Shown: piece by piece, positions 37,536 to 49,525 of the stretch
Position numbering within the stretch: the stretch's first letter is position 1
Layout: the number at the start of each line of letters is the position of its first letter
Assembly: GCA_002914805.1 (NCBI GenBank)
Contig: JXTB01000144.1
Location: 290,959 to 354,958 of the forward strand
DNA: 64,000 bases
Origin: Parasponia andersonii
Taxonomy: Eukaryota > Streptophyta > Magnoliopsida > Rosales > Cannabaceae
Reading direction: 5' to 3'
Notes under the pieces: generated by a model
Database searches by the model: none
What the model was told of the DNA's origin: nothing
What the model saw: the letters and a program-made list of their open reading frames with translations, nothing else
Position numbers and translations under genes: made by a program

Positions 37536-38124
37536 ACACACTAGGCACTAAGACAGAAGTTAAAATTGGGCCCTATTTATTATTTCCAAAAAATATAAAG
37601 GGAACGATCGACGGGGACGCGCACCCAAAAGTTCTATCTGTGAGAAGCGGGTCTTGGACGGACTCGTAGAGATACGTCAGAGTGGTAACGCCCAGTCTGC
37701 TCCCGATGAGAGCCGAGCCTGGGCCTCTTCCTCTGCAGTGACGGATCTAGATAGTGATTAACCAGCCCCTGGAGCTAATTCCAAGCGCGGTCCCATTTGG
37801 GGTCGGAAAAGTCCAGCCACACGCGTGGGTCGAACTCTGCTAAGAAAAGTCATAATAGAAGTTGTATCTCCTTAGAACTGGATGGGTCAGATCTAACATC
37901 CCTATCTCCGGAACTAATCTTGTCGATCATAGCTCGAGGAGGACTTACTAATAACTCAGAATCATGTACGACCGATTCCAGACGGTTACAACAAGGGTCA
38001 ACTTTACCCCGGATGCGGTCAATAAAGAAAAAGAGAATAGACTAAGAAGAATTGCACTGTTCTTATTATTTATACAAACGGTTACAATGAGGGTCAACTT
38101 TACAAATGTACAAAATTAGGGACC

Positions 38125-41100
38125 CTAATTACCTCTGGCCAGGGGAGCGCAGCCAGTTCCGGCGCTTGGACCAGCCCCGGTAGAGGGTGGTGTACCAGGG
38201 TCGGAGTCGTCGCTGGATAAAATGACCATACCAGACCCCTCACCAGTTAAAACCCCAAGACCAGGCTGACCGCCAGGGACTTCTGAAGTTTGATCTGGCG
38301 GACCGAAAATGGGGATAAGCTCTTTGGCAACAAAGGCGGATGTAGAGGGCCCGTCCTTTTCTACGGCAAGCATATTCAGCATGTCAGCGGGGTATTTGAT
38401 GTTGATCCTATCCCCAAGCTGCTGCATGTAGTACTTGACGGAATAGTGGTCTCTCTCGTCCAACTGGTCCGGTGTTACCACCTCCACGTGGCCTTCGAAT
38501 TCCCTGTTCTCCCAGCCAGACCTGTAACTTTCAGCAGAAAAGACATCCAACTGCCTCTGATACCTCGTTTTTAGTTTTTCCGCGTCCGCTAGTCTATCCC
38601 TCAGTGCCGTCAGCCTCAGCTCCGCCTGCCGCTGCGACAAGTCGACCAAAAGGGCATTAATGTCAGCAAGGTCTTCGTCGTGCTTGCGAGACAACTCTAC
38701 TTGAGCCCCCCATCAATTTTACGTGGTTCAAGTAAAGATGTCAGCTTACCTCGTTCGACCGGTCGAGTCTGCGTTGCAGAGAATGGGCCTCCAGTTTGGC
38801 TCTGGCTTCGGCTTTCCTCACCTCTTTAGTGTCATCAACGGCCCTATCGCGAGCGAGGGAGGCCAGCCCCATCTCCGTCCTAGTGCTCTGCAGCTCTTGC
38901 TCCTTGACCTTGAGCTCGTTTTGGGCCAGTCTAATAGCCTCGGATTGAGCAAGCCCATCGGCCTCCGCTTCGGCCAGTCTCACAGCTAGCTCCTCGCTCC
39001 TGACCCTCTCGACACTCAGGGCATGAGCCACCACGCTGCTGACCCTAGCCTCATCGAGGCTCCGATATAAGTCAAAGTCAGTCCTCAACTCGGCAAGGAC
39101 AGCCTCGCTGCGCTCGGCCAGTGCAGAGCGGGAGTTCAACTCCTCGGTTAGGGCCCTGACACGAGAGGAATAGAAAGACCAGATGGCGGCTAGCTGCAAG
39201 ATAAATAAAAAAAAGTCAGCATCTAGCAAGAATGCTGAGAAGTATGGAGGCAACCAGACGAGCCAAACTTGCGCGAAGGTACAGCTAGCGACGAGCTCGA
39301 CGTTCTCCAAGGAGAGCGCCTCTAGCTCGGGTTCTGCGACTGGACCCTCTCTTTGGGCGTTGTCCGCATCTGCAGAATTCGACTCCACCCTGCCAACCGT
39401 GATGGCACCCTTTCCCTCAACTGGGCACGCCCCCGAAGCAGCAGTGGCAGGGACGGGGGAAAGCTGGACGCCGCCGAGAGTGCCGTCGGCGACGGTGGGA
39501 GGCAGTGCATCCCCTCTTGATGGGCCATTGTGCACGGACCTTCTTCTCCTCAGAAGGGTCAACGTGGCCTCATCGTCATCATTGTCAGACGAGGGGGCAA
39601 CCCTGCCCCTCTTCTCCGCCAGGCCCTCTTCTTCTTTAGATGAGCCGACCTCATGGCGCCTCTTTATTGGGACCGGAGGAGGGGAAGACAGCTGAGATTT
39701 CAACCTTAGAGCCCCCCACTGAGCTCAGCGATCTCCCCACTAAGGCAAGCAGCACCCGACCCCGCGCTCGTTTTCGAACCAGAGTCAGGAGTGGAAGAGG
39801 TTGGTGCAGCAGACCCCACGGGCAGACTCAGGGGCATCCCCTTGCCATATACGGCCCGTGTGGCCGACGTTTCCCCGGACGGAGGTCCGCTTGCATCGGA
39901 GCGGGGGACCACAGGGACTTCATCCTCTGAAAACACCACGAGACGACGACCAGCAGTTGCCTTGGGGCAAGCCTTATGCCCAGCGGTATCCCCATTGACG
40001 GGGGAGGGGTCTGCCAAGGAGCCCGTCTCAGAACCTGTAAAGAACAAGCAACATGGTTAGATCACGGCTATAACCCGATCGATGAAGCTCAAGGATGCAG
40101 AAATAAACCCACCTCTAGCCCTCTTAGGGGTGGCGGCTTCCTCCCTACGGAGCCTGACGCACTCTTCGGCCACGAACCTCACGGCCTCTTCGAGCTCGTG
40201 GCTAGTCGGCGCCACTAGGTCGTTGGAACCCGCCAACTGGCTTGAAACCGTAACCTGACGACCCACCACGGCGATGCGATCGTGCTCGTCCCAGCGGAAT
40301 TGGTTCAGGGCAGAGGCATCAAGTCGGCTCCGCAGGTGCTTCGTGATAACCCAGGTGTCCAGAGGGAGGGAAGGTATGAGACCATCCTGGGCATCATATT
40401 CATCACCTGGGGATTTAGGGCGGCCTGGATCTGTCGGCAGTCCCCAGGAGATCCGAAGATGATGATCCCTTCCAGGCCTTTGAGCCCGCCCCGCCGACAA
40501 ATGTGGCTCGAACCTGTTTTCTTCTACAGAGACTGCACAAGACAAAATAACGTGAGCAATAACAGACGAGGAGAACGCAGACCCGAAAATCACGACCTGG
40601 CACTTACTCTGCAGGAAAACTGAGGGGATTTTGAAGTGCTCTCCATTCACCCAAGGGGAGCACCACGCCCCTCCAACGGCGTATATCTTAGAGTAGGAGT
40701 CCTATTGCTTGTCCGACCTCAGCAAGCCCCAGAAAATGTGACGTTTCGGGAGTGGTTGAAGGTAAAAGGTGGGGTAGGAACTCTTTTTGGGGATGAGGGT
40801 GAGTTTGTAAGCATAAAAGACCACCTCCAGGTTGATATGCAGGTTATAAAGAACTGACAGGGCGGAGAGCCCCATCAGAATCATGACCCCGTTTGCATTT
40901 AACTGCATCGGGTGGATCCCCGTGAAAGCGAAGAACTGGTGGATTAGAGGAGGAAGAGGGAATCGCAGCCATTCCAGATGTTTTCTTCCTAAAATAATAG
41001 AGCCTTCAAGGGCAGAGGGACGTAGATACCAATCCGCGGGGCCCTCAATCCTTTGTAGCGTGACTCCGCTGGGGAGGCAGAGCTGTCTCCTCAACGAACC

Positions 41101-41154
41101 CAACTCCGAGTCCACGACGGGGCACAATTCCTGATCTTGATTCGAGGCCATCAT
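38125..41154 (-). pseudogene. Spliced antisense gene of the gypsy element, 'putative gypsy type transposon' family
   Basis: Five exons on the minus strand: 41154-40608, 40532-40113, 40034-39269, 39193-38750, 38694-38125. Four junctions have standard GT donors and AG acceptors in matching phase. Exon 1 (MASNQDQELCPVV..., then LRFPLPPLIHQFFAFTGIHP and LQPLPKRHIFWGLL) fits the plant family labelled 'putative gypsy type transposon' (I believe PF04195). Exon 2 includes PLDTWVITKHLRSRLDAS. Exon 4 is an Ala/Glu/Arg-rich coiled coil, and exon 5 ends in a Ser/Pro/Gly-rich tail. Damage: a TAG at 40702-40704 inside exon 1 and a one-base frameshift near 39715. Function unknown; antisense extra ORFs are known in Tat-type elements such as Grande. 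About 915 codons in all. Confidence 0.8.
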
Positions 41155-41273
41155 TCTGGATACGATCGAAAGAGCAAAAGCCTCTAGAAAGGGGAGAAGT
41201 TGGAAACCCTAAGATTTTACGAGGCTAGAATAATTGAAGGTTTTATTAAAGTAGCAAATGAGCGTAAATGCGG

Positions 41274-41281
41274 CTTTTATA
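41274..41281 (-). promoter_or_regulatory. TATA box of the antisense gene
   Basis: TATAAAAG on the minus strand, 120 bp upstream of the antisense ATG at 41154 and outside the 3' LTR. It suggests that the antisense gene has its own promoter. Confidence 0.6.
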
Positions 41282-41492
41282 GAGGGGGAGCCGAAGACTT
41301 TTTCTGGAAAAAGGGAGAGCAAGGGAGACCGAACCGTCGGAATTTCGAAATTTAAAAAAATTTTGTGACATGGGATGGCGTGCCTCCGCATCGGCAAGGG
41401 GGAGCCACGTGTATCCCTTAAATTGGAAGAACGGAGAAACGATTTCCCCACTTGATGGATACAAATCCATCAAGTAAGGAAATTGGGCCAGT

Positions 41493-42329
41493 TATGGGAC
41501 CCGTTCCCAAATCATACACCACGTGGACGATTAAGTGGCAGAACATGTCACAAACAGGGCACACCGTCCGACATGTGTCGAGAGTGACTAGCCAAAGGCT
41601 ATGCGAGTCGCACGTGGTACCACATCGGCTATTGGGCTGTCTGAGGTTAGAGCCGAACCCATCCCAGACCCTAGATGGACTCGGCCCAATTCGATTCTTA
41701 CCTCGACAACTAGGGGTCGGAAGCCCCAAGGGTCTTCCACCAGAGTACAATGGAAAGCAACTCACAGCTCCAGACCCAGATAGAGCATTTAATGCGATCT
41801 TGAGTAGGTGTGCGCAGGGGGCAAGTCGTCCTGACAAAATGACGATTTGTCCAAATCTCGCCCCTGATAGACTCGAGCCATAGGGGACGGCGGAAACTAG
41901 GCTACAGCGGTGCAGGGGGGATCACGGTAATCTCGGCCCGTAACCTTTGGAGAAAGTCTTGACGAAAAAGGTACTCGATCATGAGATTGAGAATCAGGAG
42001 GTTCACAATTTCAGGATTATATATATATATGAGTCATGCGTCCCCAAAAGAGAGGCATGTACACATATAGAAAAGAAGTATTTTAAATAAAAATTTATAA
42101 GCAAGAGAAAAGACATACTCATGAAGAGAAAAACTGAATCTTTGCTACTCAATCTCATGGGTAAATATCTGAGTTAAATATCGGATAGTCTTTGCAGGTA
42201 GCCATCTCCGCCTCTCCGACCCTCCAAAAGCCGGATACATTTTGGGATAACAAGGATATGAAGACAGTTATAAAGTATAAAATCAACGGTTCAACGACAC
42301 GTAGATAACCGGTGGAAACCGCTCTAACA
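41493..42329 (+). repeat. 3' LTR of the gypsy element
   Basis: Begins TATGGGACCC (TG changed to TA) and ends GCTCTAACA, followed by the TATAT target duplication. It aligns to the 5' LTR over its full length. No classic polypurine tract is obvious just before it; the nearest purine run is AAGTAAGGAAATTGGG. Confidence 0.95.
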
Positions 42330-42632
42330 TATATTAGAACAAAAATGAGAAAAAAAAAAAAAAATTTTGTGGTCCTCTCAAGCTCTGCAGGTTTTTGACG
42401 TACGGCTGCTGAACGAAACCACATACAATTATTCTCTTTGCAAAAACAAAAAAAGAAAACAGAGAAATAGTAAACCCTCGGGGAATGAAGGGCATTTTAG
42501 CCTTTTCACACGCACCCAGCAAACTCACCTTCCTCACGTACCATTATACACAGCCCCCGGGTTCTATAAAGCCCGGCCATAACCTTCACTTCACTTCACT
42601 CACCATTACATTACATACCACAAACATCGAAA
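42330..42632 (+). promoter_or_regulatory. Proximal promoter and leader of the thaumatin-like gene
   Basis: TATAAA at 42565-42570 lies 63-68 bp before the ATG, giving a likely start near 42597 and a leader of about 35 bp. The whole host-derived promoter left between the retrotransposon and the gene is 303 bp. Confidence 0.75.
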
Positions 42633-43397
42633 ATGACTTCTTCTTCTTCTTCTTCTATCTCTATCTTCGTAGCCACTTCCTTTCTCCTTGTCACGCTCTC
42701 CCACGCGGCCTATACTCACTCGGGCCTGATCCTCACCCTCGTCAACAACTGCCCATTCACCGTCTGGCCCGCCATCCAGCCCAACGCCGGCCACCCCGTC
42801 CTCGAGCGGGGTGGCTTCGCTCTTCCCACCTTGACCCACCGCTCCTTCCAGGCCCCGGCCCAGCACTGGTCGGGCCGGATCTGGGCCAGAACCGGCTGCA
42901 CCTACTCCAACAACCACTTCACCTGCGCCACCGGCGACTGCGGCGGCCGTCTCGAGTGCAACGGCGCCGGCGGCAAGCCCCCGGCGACCCTCGCCCAGTT
43001 CAGCCTCCACCACGGCCACAACCTCGCCTTCTGCTCGTACGGCGTCAGCCTCGTCGACGGGTACAACGTGGGGCTGACCATCACGCCCCACGAGGGGAAA
43101 GGGGTGTGCCCCGTCGTGGGCTGCCGCGCTGACCTGCTTGCCACGTGTCCCGACGAGTTGAAGCTGAAGTCACCTGCGGGTCACGTGGTGGGGTGCAAGA
43201 GTGGCTGTGAGGCTTTTGGTACGGACGAGCTTTGCTGTAGGAACCACTACAACAGTCCTCAGACGTGTAGGGCTTCGAACTATTCCGAGTATTTCAAGCA
43301 CGCGTGTCCCGCCACGTTTACTTACGCTCATGATACTCCTTCGCTCATGCACGACTGCTCCTCGCCACGTGAGCTTAAGGTCATCTTCTGCCACTAA
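42633..43397 (+). CDS. Thaumatin-like protein (PR-5 family), secreted
   Basis: 254 residues, intronless. Signal peptide at about 1-25 (SIFVATSFLLVTLSHA), followed by a complete thaumatin fold sequence. The family signature is present (CATGDCGGRLEC, residues 98-109), along with VDGYNVGLTI (141-150) and the C-terminal FC. Family members are apoplastic or vacuolar defence and stress proteins, some binding or cleaving beta-glucans. The mature part has 17 cysteines where 16 is standard; the extra one is Cys134 in AFCSYG. Two of the acidic-cleft positions known from osmotin and zeamatin are changed: Glu of the TLAEF word is Gln122, and Asp of the YDVSLVD word is Gly137, while Asp142 is kept. One N-glycosylation site is at Asn216. 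The ORF is very GC-rich against its AT-rich surroundings. The ATG is the first after the TATA-defined leader. Confidence 0.96.
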   Translation: MTSSSSSSISIFVATSFLLVTLSHAAYTHSGLILTLVNNCPFTVWPAIQPNAGHPVLERGGFALPTLTHRSFQAPAQHWSGRIWARTGCTYSNNHFTCATGDCGGRLECNGAGGKPPATLAQFSLHHGHNLAFCSYGVSLVDGYNVGLTITPHEGKGVCPVVGCRADLLATCPDELKLKSPAGHVVGCKSGCEAFGTDELCCRNHYNSPQTCRASNYSEYFKHACPATFTYAHDTPSLMHDCSSPRELKVIFCH

Positions 43398-45718
43398 GGA
43401 CGACTTAATCTCTACGAGTCGTGGATAATGACCTAATGGGTTCTTGGTTGTCCAAAGACTACTACATTCTCGAATAAAGAATTTGAAAATTAAAAAAATG
43501 AAAAAAAAGTTCAAATAGTTGTATGTTTTTTCTGTTTTTTTTTTTCCCCGGGGTGGGGGGGTTAGGAATTTTTGGATGGGTACTGGGTATGTACTTGTGT
43601 AATGTTTGGTGCTAGGGTTAATTAATGAACGCATGCATGAATAAATGTAATTGCTTGTCTTTTGTCTTTATTTATTTATTTTTGACTTTTTTTTTTAGCT
43701 AAATGTCATTTTTTTGAGTTACTATGGTGACTAAGTGAGGATTTATAAAATAAAATGAAAGATAATTTTAGTATTGGAGTTACTAGAACAATATATATGT
43801 ATGTGTATATATATATTATGAAGTCTTAATATATAGCTAGCCCTTGTTCTTTCTAGTAGTTATAAGAGAAGTTAATCTTTATTTTTCGTTCGTATTTGGT
43901 AAACAAGCATGTTTCACAGTGTCTATTTTGGTTCTGCTTGTTAGAACGATCTTCTCCTTTTCCTGGTTTTGGTCTGATTAGGGAGCCTTTATTTACTCGT
44001 GTGTCGTGCAAATGTCTCTACAGAAAGATGCTCGACTCGAACAGCGAGTTTTTCTTTTTTTTTTTTTCGTTATTTTATTTTTTAAGCAGGAATATAGCGA
44101 ATCTGTAACGAATATCTGATAGAGCATGCAGCAGAAAAGATGGTGACAAGCTATGGGCCCACAGAGTCACAGGTTCCTATGGTCAATTCCCGCTTTCAAA
44201 TATTAAAAACAATGGTGTGGCGCCCTGTTCAGTGATCAGCCATTTCAAAGGGACCCAGTCCTTTTCTTTTTCTTCTTTTTTTTGGGGGTTATTGTTTCGA
44301 AAAACCCTACTTTAATTATTACGTGTGTTACTGTCCATGTCACATGCATGTAAGGTTTGCTTTATACGGGGGTACGTTTACTTTTCCGGTTTGTATACCG
44401 TGTACCTTTACTTTTGAGTATGAGGAAGGACCACGCCCTCACTTTCTTTAAGAATCCCTTGTTTTATTTGTGGCACAAAACCTACACTAGACCTCACCTC
44501 ACCTAAACCTTTTTTTTGTTTTTTTCCCCATCGGAGTGGATAATGTTTAAAAAAAAAATTAATTAATTTTCTATTTTTATAAAAACAAACCTAATCTTTT
44601 ATATCTGTAAATTAAGTGCCATATATATTTGGGTTTCTTACAAAATTAAAAAATCCCAGTTAGTCTGAATATTTTCACCATTGATTTAGAAAAAAAAATC
44701 ATTTTAAATTTTAGAAAAATAATATTTTAATAAATATTTAGAAAATTATCATTTTTCTTCAAAATTAGTCTTTTTCAATGGTACTCTATAGCTGGGTTAA
44801 ATGGATAAATGATCAAATTATCTCAACTAATCTAATTAGTTACTTCAAATCTCTCGTCGATCAATAAGAAGTAGTATATTTCTAAATATGATATTTTTTT
44901 CTAATTAAAATTTGAGATTTTTAATTTTTTTTTTGAAAATTACTATAAAACAATCAAATTTCCTCTATGTATTTGAAATCTTTGTAAATGTAATCTGAAG
45001 TGTACTCCAAAATTATTGAAAGTGTTTAAACAATGTTCAAATTATTTATTTTTTTCGTTTTTTTTTTGTAATTTCCTAGTTTTTCGTTTCTATTTTAAAT
45101 TAAAAATAAACAAATTAATTATAAAACAGTTTCAACAAAAAAATATTACTATTTGAAACGTCTTTTAATTAAATAATGAGGAATAATTCGGTCTCTTTAC
45201 TTTTAAAATCACGTAATTAGTTTGAATATCGTACACGTTCAGTCATTTACAGACATATAACTATTAATATGCAAAAATCATTCATTTTTAAAAAAAGTCA
45301 AAAAGATTAGGGTATTTTTGTGTTGTTATTCGTGTTGGAAAGATACTTTCCTCCAATTGTTATAGGGTTTTTATGTTTTCCCTTTAAAGATTGAAAACAA
45401 ATAGAGAAATATGGTACTAAAAAAGAATACAATTTCATATGGTATACGAATAGCATTTTTCAAAATATTATGTCAAAATGCAGTGGCAAACTTGTAATAA
45501 AACCAATTTTTTTCAAAATTTATAAAAAGTGGCAAAACCTTAATAAAAGTCATTTGTGACTAAAACGTAACGCCAACGTACCTATTCTTTTTTTTTTTTT
45601 TTCTAACAACTCATGGGTTCGAAACTCAATACTTTCCCAAATTTATTTTGTTTTTTCGTTTGTTTATTTTTTTTGTTTTTTTTTTTATATTTTATTTCTC
45701 ATGGAACCCTTCTCACTC

Positions 45719-45722
<4 letters not shown>
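43398..45722. other. Intergenic DNA downstream of the thaumatin-like gene
   Basis: AT-rich, with homopolymer runs and no recognisable gene. The first 200 bp should hold the 3' UTR of the thaumatin-like gene. Confidence 0.55.

Positions 45723-45773
<51 letters not shown>
45723..45773. repeat. (TA)n microsatellite, about 25 units
   Basis: Uninterrupted TA run. The ORF spanning it is not a gene. Confidence 0.95.
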
Positions 45774-45775
<2 letters not shown>

Positions 45776-45849
45776 TATTTTTTAATATTTATTTTTTATC
45801 TTTCCTCTTTTTTAATACTTCCTTCTGTTCCTTTTTAAAAAAAATAAAT

Positions 45850-47870
45850 AAATAAATAATACACTAACTCTTAGTAAAATATAGTAACCATCTAAGTTAC
45901 TAGTTTTCAAATCGATAGCCACTTCAATTGATGACAAGTTACTAATTACCTATATTGATTACTAGTAGTCAATCTAGCTACTAGTTTCTTGACTGCTAAC
46001 CACTTAGATTGTTGACTTTATATCAATTAACCAGTGTCCAGAATAAATAATTTTTAGTTATCTTAATAAATAATAAGTGCTTGGTAAATTAGTAACCATT
46101 TAAGTTATTAGTTTTCAAATTGGTAGTCACTTAAACTGGTGACAAATACTAATTATTAGTACTAGTTACTAGTAACTAACCTAACTATTAGTTTTTAGAC
46201 AAGTAGTCACTTAAACTAGTGACTTTTTACTGGTTACTAGTGACCGTAATAATTTTTTTTTAGTTATTTCGATATATAATAAGTACTTGGTAAACTGTGG
46301 TAACCATTTAGGTTATTAGTTTCTATACCAACGGTCACTTAAACTAGTGACAAGTTACCAGTTACCAATATTAATTACTAGTAAATAATCTAGCTACTAG
46401 TTGGTAGCAACTTACGCTAGTGATATTTTACCGATTACTCATGACTAGAATAAATATTTTTTAGTTATCTCAATAAATAATAAATACTTGGTAAACCATG
46501 ATAAGTATTTAGGTTACTAGTTTCCAGATTGGTAATTACTTAAACTGGTGATAAGTTATGAGTTACTAGTAACCAATCTAATTACTAGTTTCTAGACTGA
46601 TAATCACTTAGACTGGTGACTATTTACCGGTTACTATTGACCAAAATAGTTACGAATTCCAAATAGTAGCTGCTAGTAACTACGCTAGTTACTAGTTACT
46701 GGTTTCGGGTTTCCATACAATACCAATCTAGTTATTGGTTTCTATATTAGTAGCTAGTTACAAAGACTGAAATTAGTTATAAGTTACATTTTTTTTTTTC
46801 AGTTGCTAGTTATAAAGATCGATAGCTAGTTACTTGTCATTGGTTTCTAAATTGATGGCTACTTACAAGGACTGTTGACTTGTTAACAGTGACTAGTTAC
46901 CAATTACAATAGTAATCAATGGTCATTGTAAATCAATCTAGTTATTAGTTATCAATTTAGTTACTTAGTATCGGTTACTAACTTGGTTAGTGATTACTAA
47001 GTATCAATTTGGTTACTGAGTACTCGTTCATCTATTCTTATTTTCAATTTTTTTCCCCTTTTTCTACTTTTTTTTCATTGAGCCATGCTCTTCTCTTTTT
47101 TCTTCTTATTATTTCTTGTTTCTTTTTCATTTTAATAGCTTTTTTCTTTTTTGCTTTTTGCCTTCTTTTTTTTATATTTTTTTTTTCAGTAATTAACATT
47201 AATTACTCTATAGGATAATGAGTTACTATTTTCTACTTTTTTTTCATTGAGTTATACTCTTTATTACTGATTTTGAAACTAGTTACCAATTACTAGGTAC
47301 CCATTATAACAATTGGTAACCAATAACTAATCTAGCTTCTAATTATCAATTTGGTTACTAGTTTCTAGATGGTTACTAATTACAATACTAGTTACTCTAT
47401 TTGGTAACTATTAACTAATCTAACTTCTAAATGTCAATCTGGTTACTGTTATCAATCAAGTTATCAGTAACAAATCTAGATTTTAGTTACCAAAATGTTA
47501 ACTAGTTTCAGGATAGGAGACCAATTTCTAATTAATATAGCTTATAATTACCAATCTAGTTACTAGTTTAAGATTGATGACCAATTTCCAAGCTAGTTAT
47601 CGATTATTAGTTACCTATTAAAACCTTTGGTAACTAGTAAACGGTATAGGTTCTAATTATTGTTTCAGGACACTTTCAAAACTAGTTACCCGTTATTGGT
47701 TACTCTTACTGTAACTATTACGTAATTTGGTTCTTAATTATCGATTACTGATTATTAGTTTTCATTGATCTGGTTATTGTGCAATTTAATTATTGTTACT
47801 AGTTAACGGTTACTGCGCAATTTGGTTACTAGTTATTGGCTTTCATTAATCAATCCTTATAATTAAATCA
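45850..47870. repeat. Satellite-like block of GTTACTAGT words with a period of about 205 bp
   Basis: The words GTTACTAGT, TAGTAACC and GGTTACC recur dozens of times over 2 kb, on top of a longer unit. The landmark CTTGGTAAA (or CTTAGTAAA) occurs at about 45871, 46081, 46287 and 46488 (spacing 210, 206, 201), preceded by TAGTTAT.T..ATA.ATAATAA and followed by GGTTA.TAGTTT and CACTTAAACT.GTGAC. After about 46650 the longer unit decays and only the short words remain. An ORF at 47009-47218 in a T-rich patch is not called. Confidence 0.85.
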
Positions 47871-49525
47871 ATTAATCTGATTATTGTACAATTTCATTGA
47901 AGAAAAAAAAGATACAAGAGAGATTTATCATAATTAATATATAATTATAATATATAATCAAGTCGTCAAGAAAATACACATAATTTAAGTTTCTACACTA
48001 GTACAACATTGAATGTTACAAACTTTGTATAGAGTAGAACACAATTTTTATGATATAGATATTCCGAATTAGAAGAATAATATAAATTAGTAAAAAGCTC
48101 TCATATTCACCATATGCAAACAAAGCTAAAGTTTTAATATGTCGTATAAAAATAAAATAGCTAGTTTGTGGTATAGAAATTATAATTACTCTCTTGGTTT
48201 TTTCTCCAAGATTTTCTTCTTCTTAATGGATCCAATTGAGCAACTAAAGCAATAATTTTAATACATTCTCAATTTTCTAGAATATCAAATAAGAAACTGT
48301 ATATTCTTTAATTTGCTCATTGTTATATAGTCGAGCAACGCTATATGATGCATCACATATTAATAAAAATGTATAATATAGTACATGCTAAATATAAGGA
48401 CGTGGACACACACTATGTAATATACCACGTAATAATAAAGACGTGGACACACACTATGTGGTGTACTAATAAAGATGTGAATTCACCTTGTAATTCATAT
48501 GTGAACCTTGTAGGTATATTTAGTTTGTGGTGTTGGACAACATTGTACTCGTTAACATTTCTTATATGAGCAGAGAAATTATGCCGCTTTACTATCTAGC
48601 TTGCTCCATTATTCACTGATGTTTTCTCAAGAGCGTTTATATAGCCTATGTGGTGTTCAAAGGGATAAATATATGCTCAATTTTTACTAATTAAAAGAAA
48701 ACAAAACTTGGTTACCGAAAAAAAAGAGGGAAAATAAAACTTAATGCTTAATTGGTTTCAATTTCTTGTCGTTTTCCCTAGAGCATTTTACTCTTTTACA
48801 TAATAAAACTTAAGCATTAAGTGGGTTGCCTATATAAAATGTTTTCTAAGTGTCATTTTCTAATTGTATTTTGATAAAGTGGGTTGATTCAAGTAGTAAA
48901 ATCACTCATTATTTAACATCTCGGTTCTAAGTTCGAATTACACTGAGAGGGTATATATAAAAACTTATTATATATATTTTTAATTTATAATAAATAGAGA
49001 TTATAAGTTATGCCCTATTTTTAAAAAAAAAATAATAAAAATAAAAAACTTCTGCCTTAGTTTTAATTATTTGTTTTCATTTTAAGTGAACATTTATATA
49101 TATAGAGACATATGGACACACTGGGGAACTTTTGAAATCTTAGAGTGTTAGGAATATTTCAGAGAAAGTCCAAAATAGGATAGAAACTGGCAAAATATTC
49201 ACTGGATAAATTTAAAATATTAGAGAAATATTTTCGGCATATATATCAAACTAAAAAGATTGAAATAGGTTGAGATCCTTATTTCTAAGTAAAAGTGTAG
49301 TTCGGCCAACTGAAATGAAAGCCTTTTTTTTTTTTTTTTTTTTGAATAAAAGCCAATTAGATGAGAGGAAAATAAAAACAAGCGAAGTTCTAAATACGTC
49401 ACAAAATTGGCTCTATACATTCAATTTCTTTTTGCAGTAACTTATTTGGATTTCTAATATTTTTACCTATAAAAACTAAAAACAAATTATAAAAATACAG
49501 AAGTTAGGCATTTTTTTCAAGTTTT
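47871..49525. other. AT-rich non-coding DNA
   Basis: No gene recognised. The word AGGACGTGGACACACACTATG near 48396 recurs imperfectly near 48440, making a short tandem duplication. Confidence 0.5.

Larger units (their letters stand above)
29638..42329 (+). mobile_element. Ty3/gypsy LTR retrotransposon, apparent Tat lineage, inactive
   Basis: A 12.7-kb element with LTRs of 838 and 837 bp and a perfect TATAT target duplication (29633-29637 and 42330-42334). Order: 5' LTR, primer-binding site, gag, pol (protease, RT, RNase H, integrase), three tandem-repeat arrays, a spliced antisense gene, 3' LTR. Integrase after RNase H defines gypsy. The large region between integrase and 3' LTR, with an antisense ORF and tandem repeats, is typical of Tat-type elements. 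The LTRs differ at roughly one base in ten over the first 250 bp by eye, nearly all transitions, so the insertion is old. Every sense ORF is broken. Confidence 0.96.

Noticed and set aside
39183-39695. A plus-strand 170-codon Ser/Pro/Ala-rich ORF in the gypsy element
   Set aside because: It mirrors the antisense gene's exons and a short intron; the minus strand has the splice signals and the coiled-coil pattern.
42485-43132. A 215-codon Pro/Arg-rich ORF overlapping the thaumatin-like gene in another frame, and minus-strand ORFs at 42606-43091 and 42902-43144
   Set aside because: They are shadows of the very GC-rich thaumatin-like coding sequence; only the 42633 frame shows family motifs.
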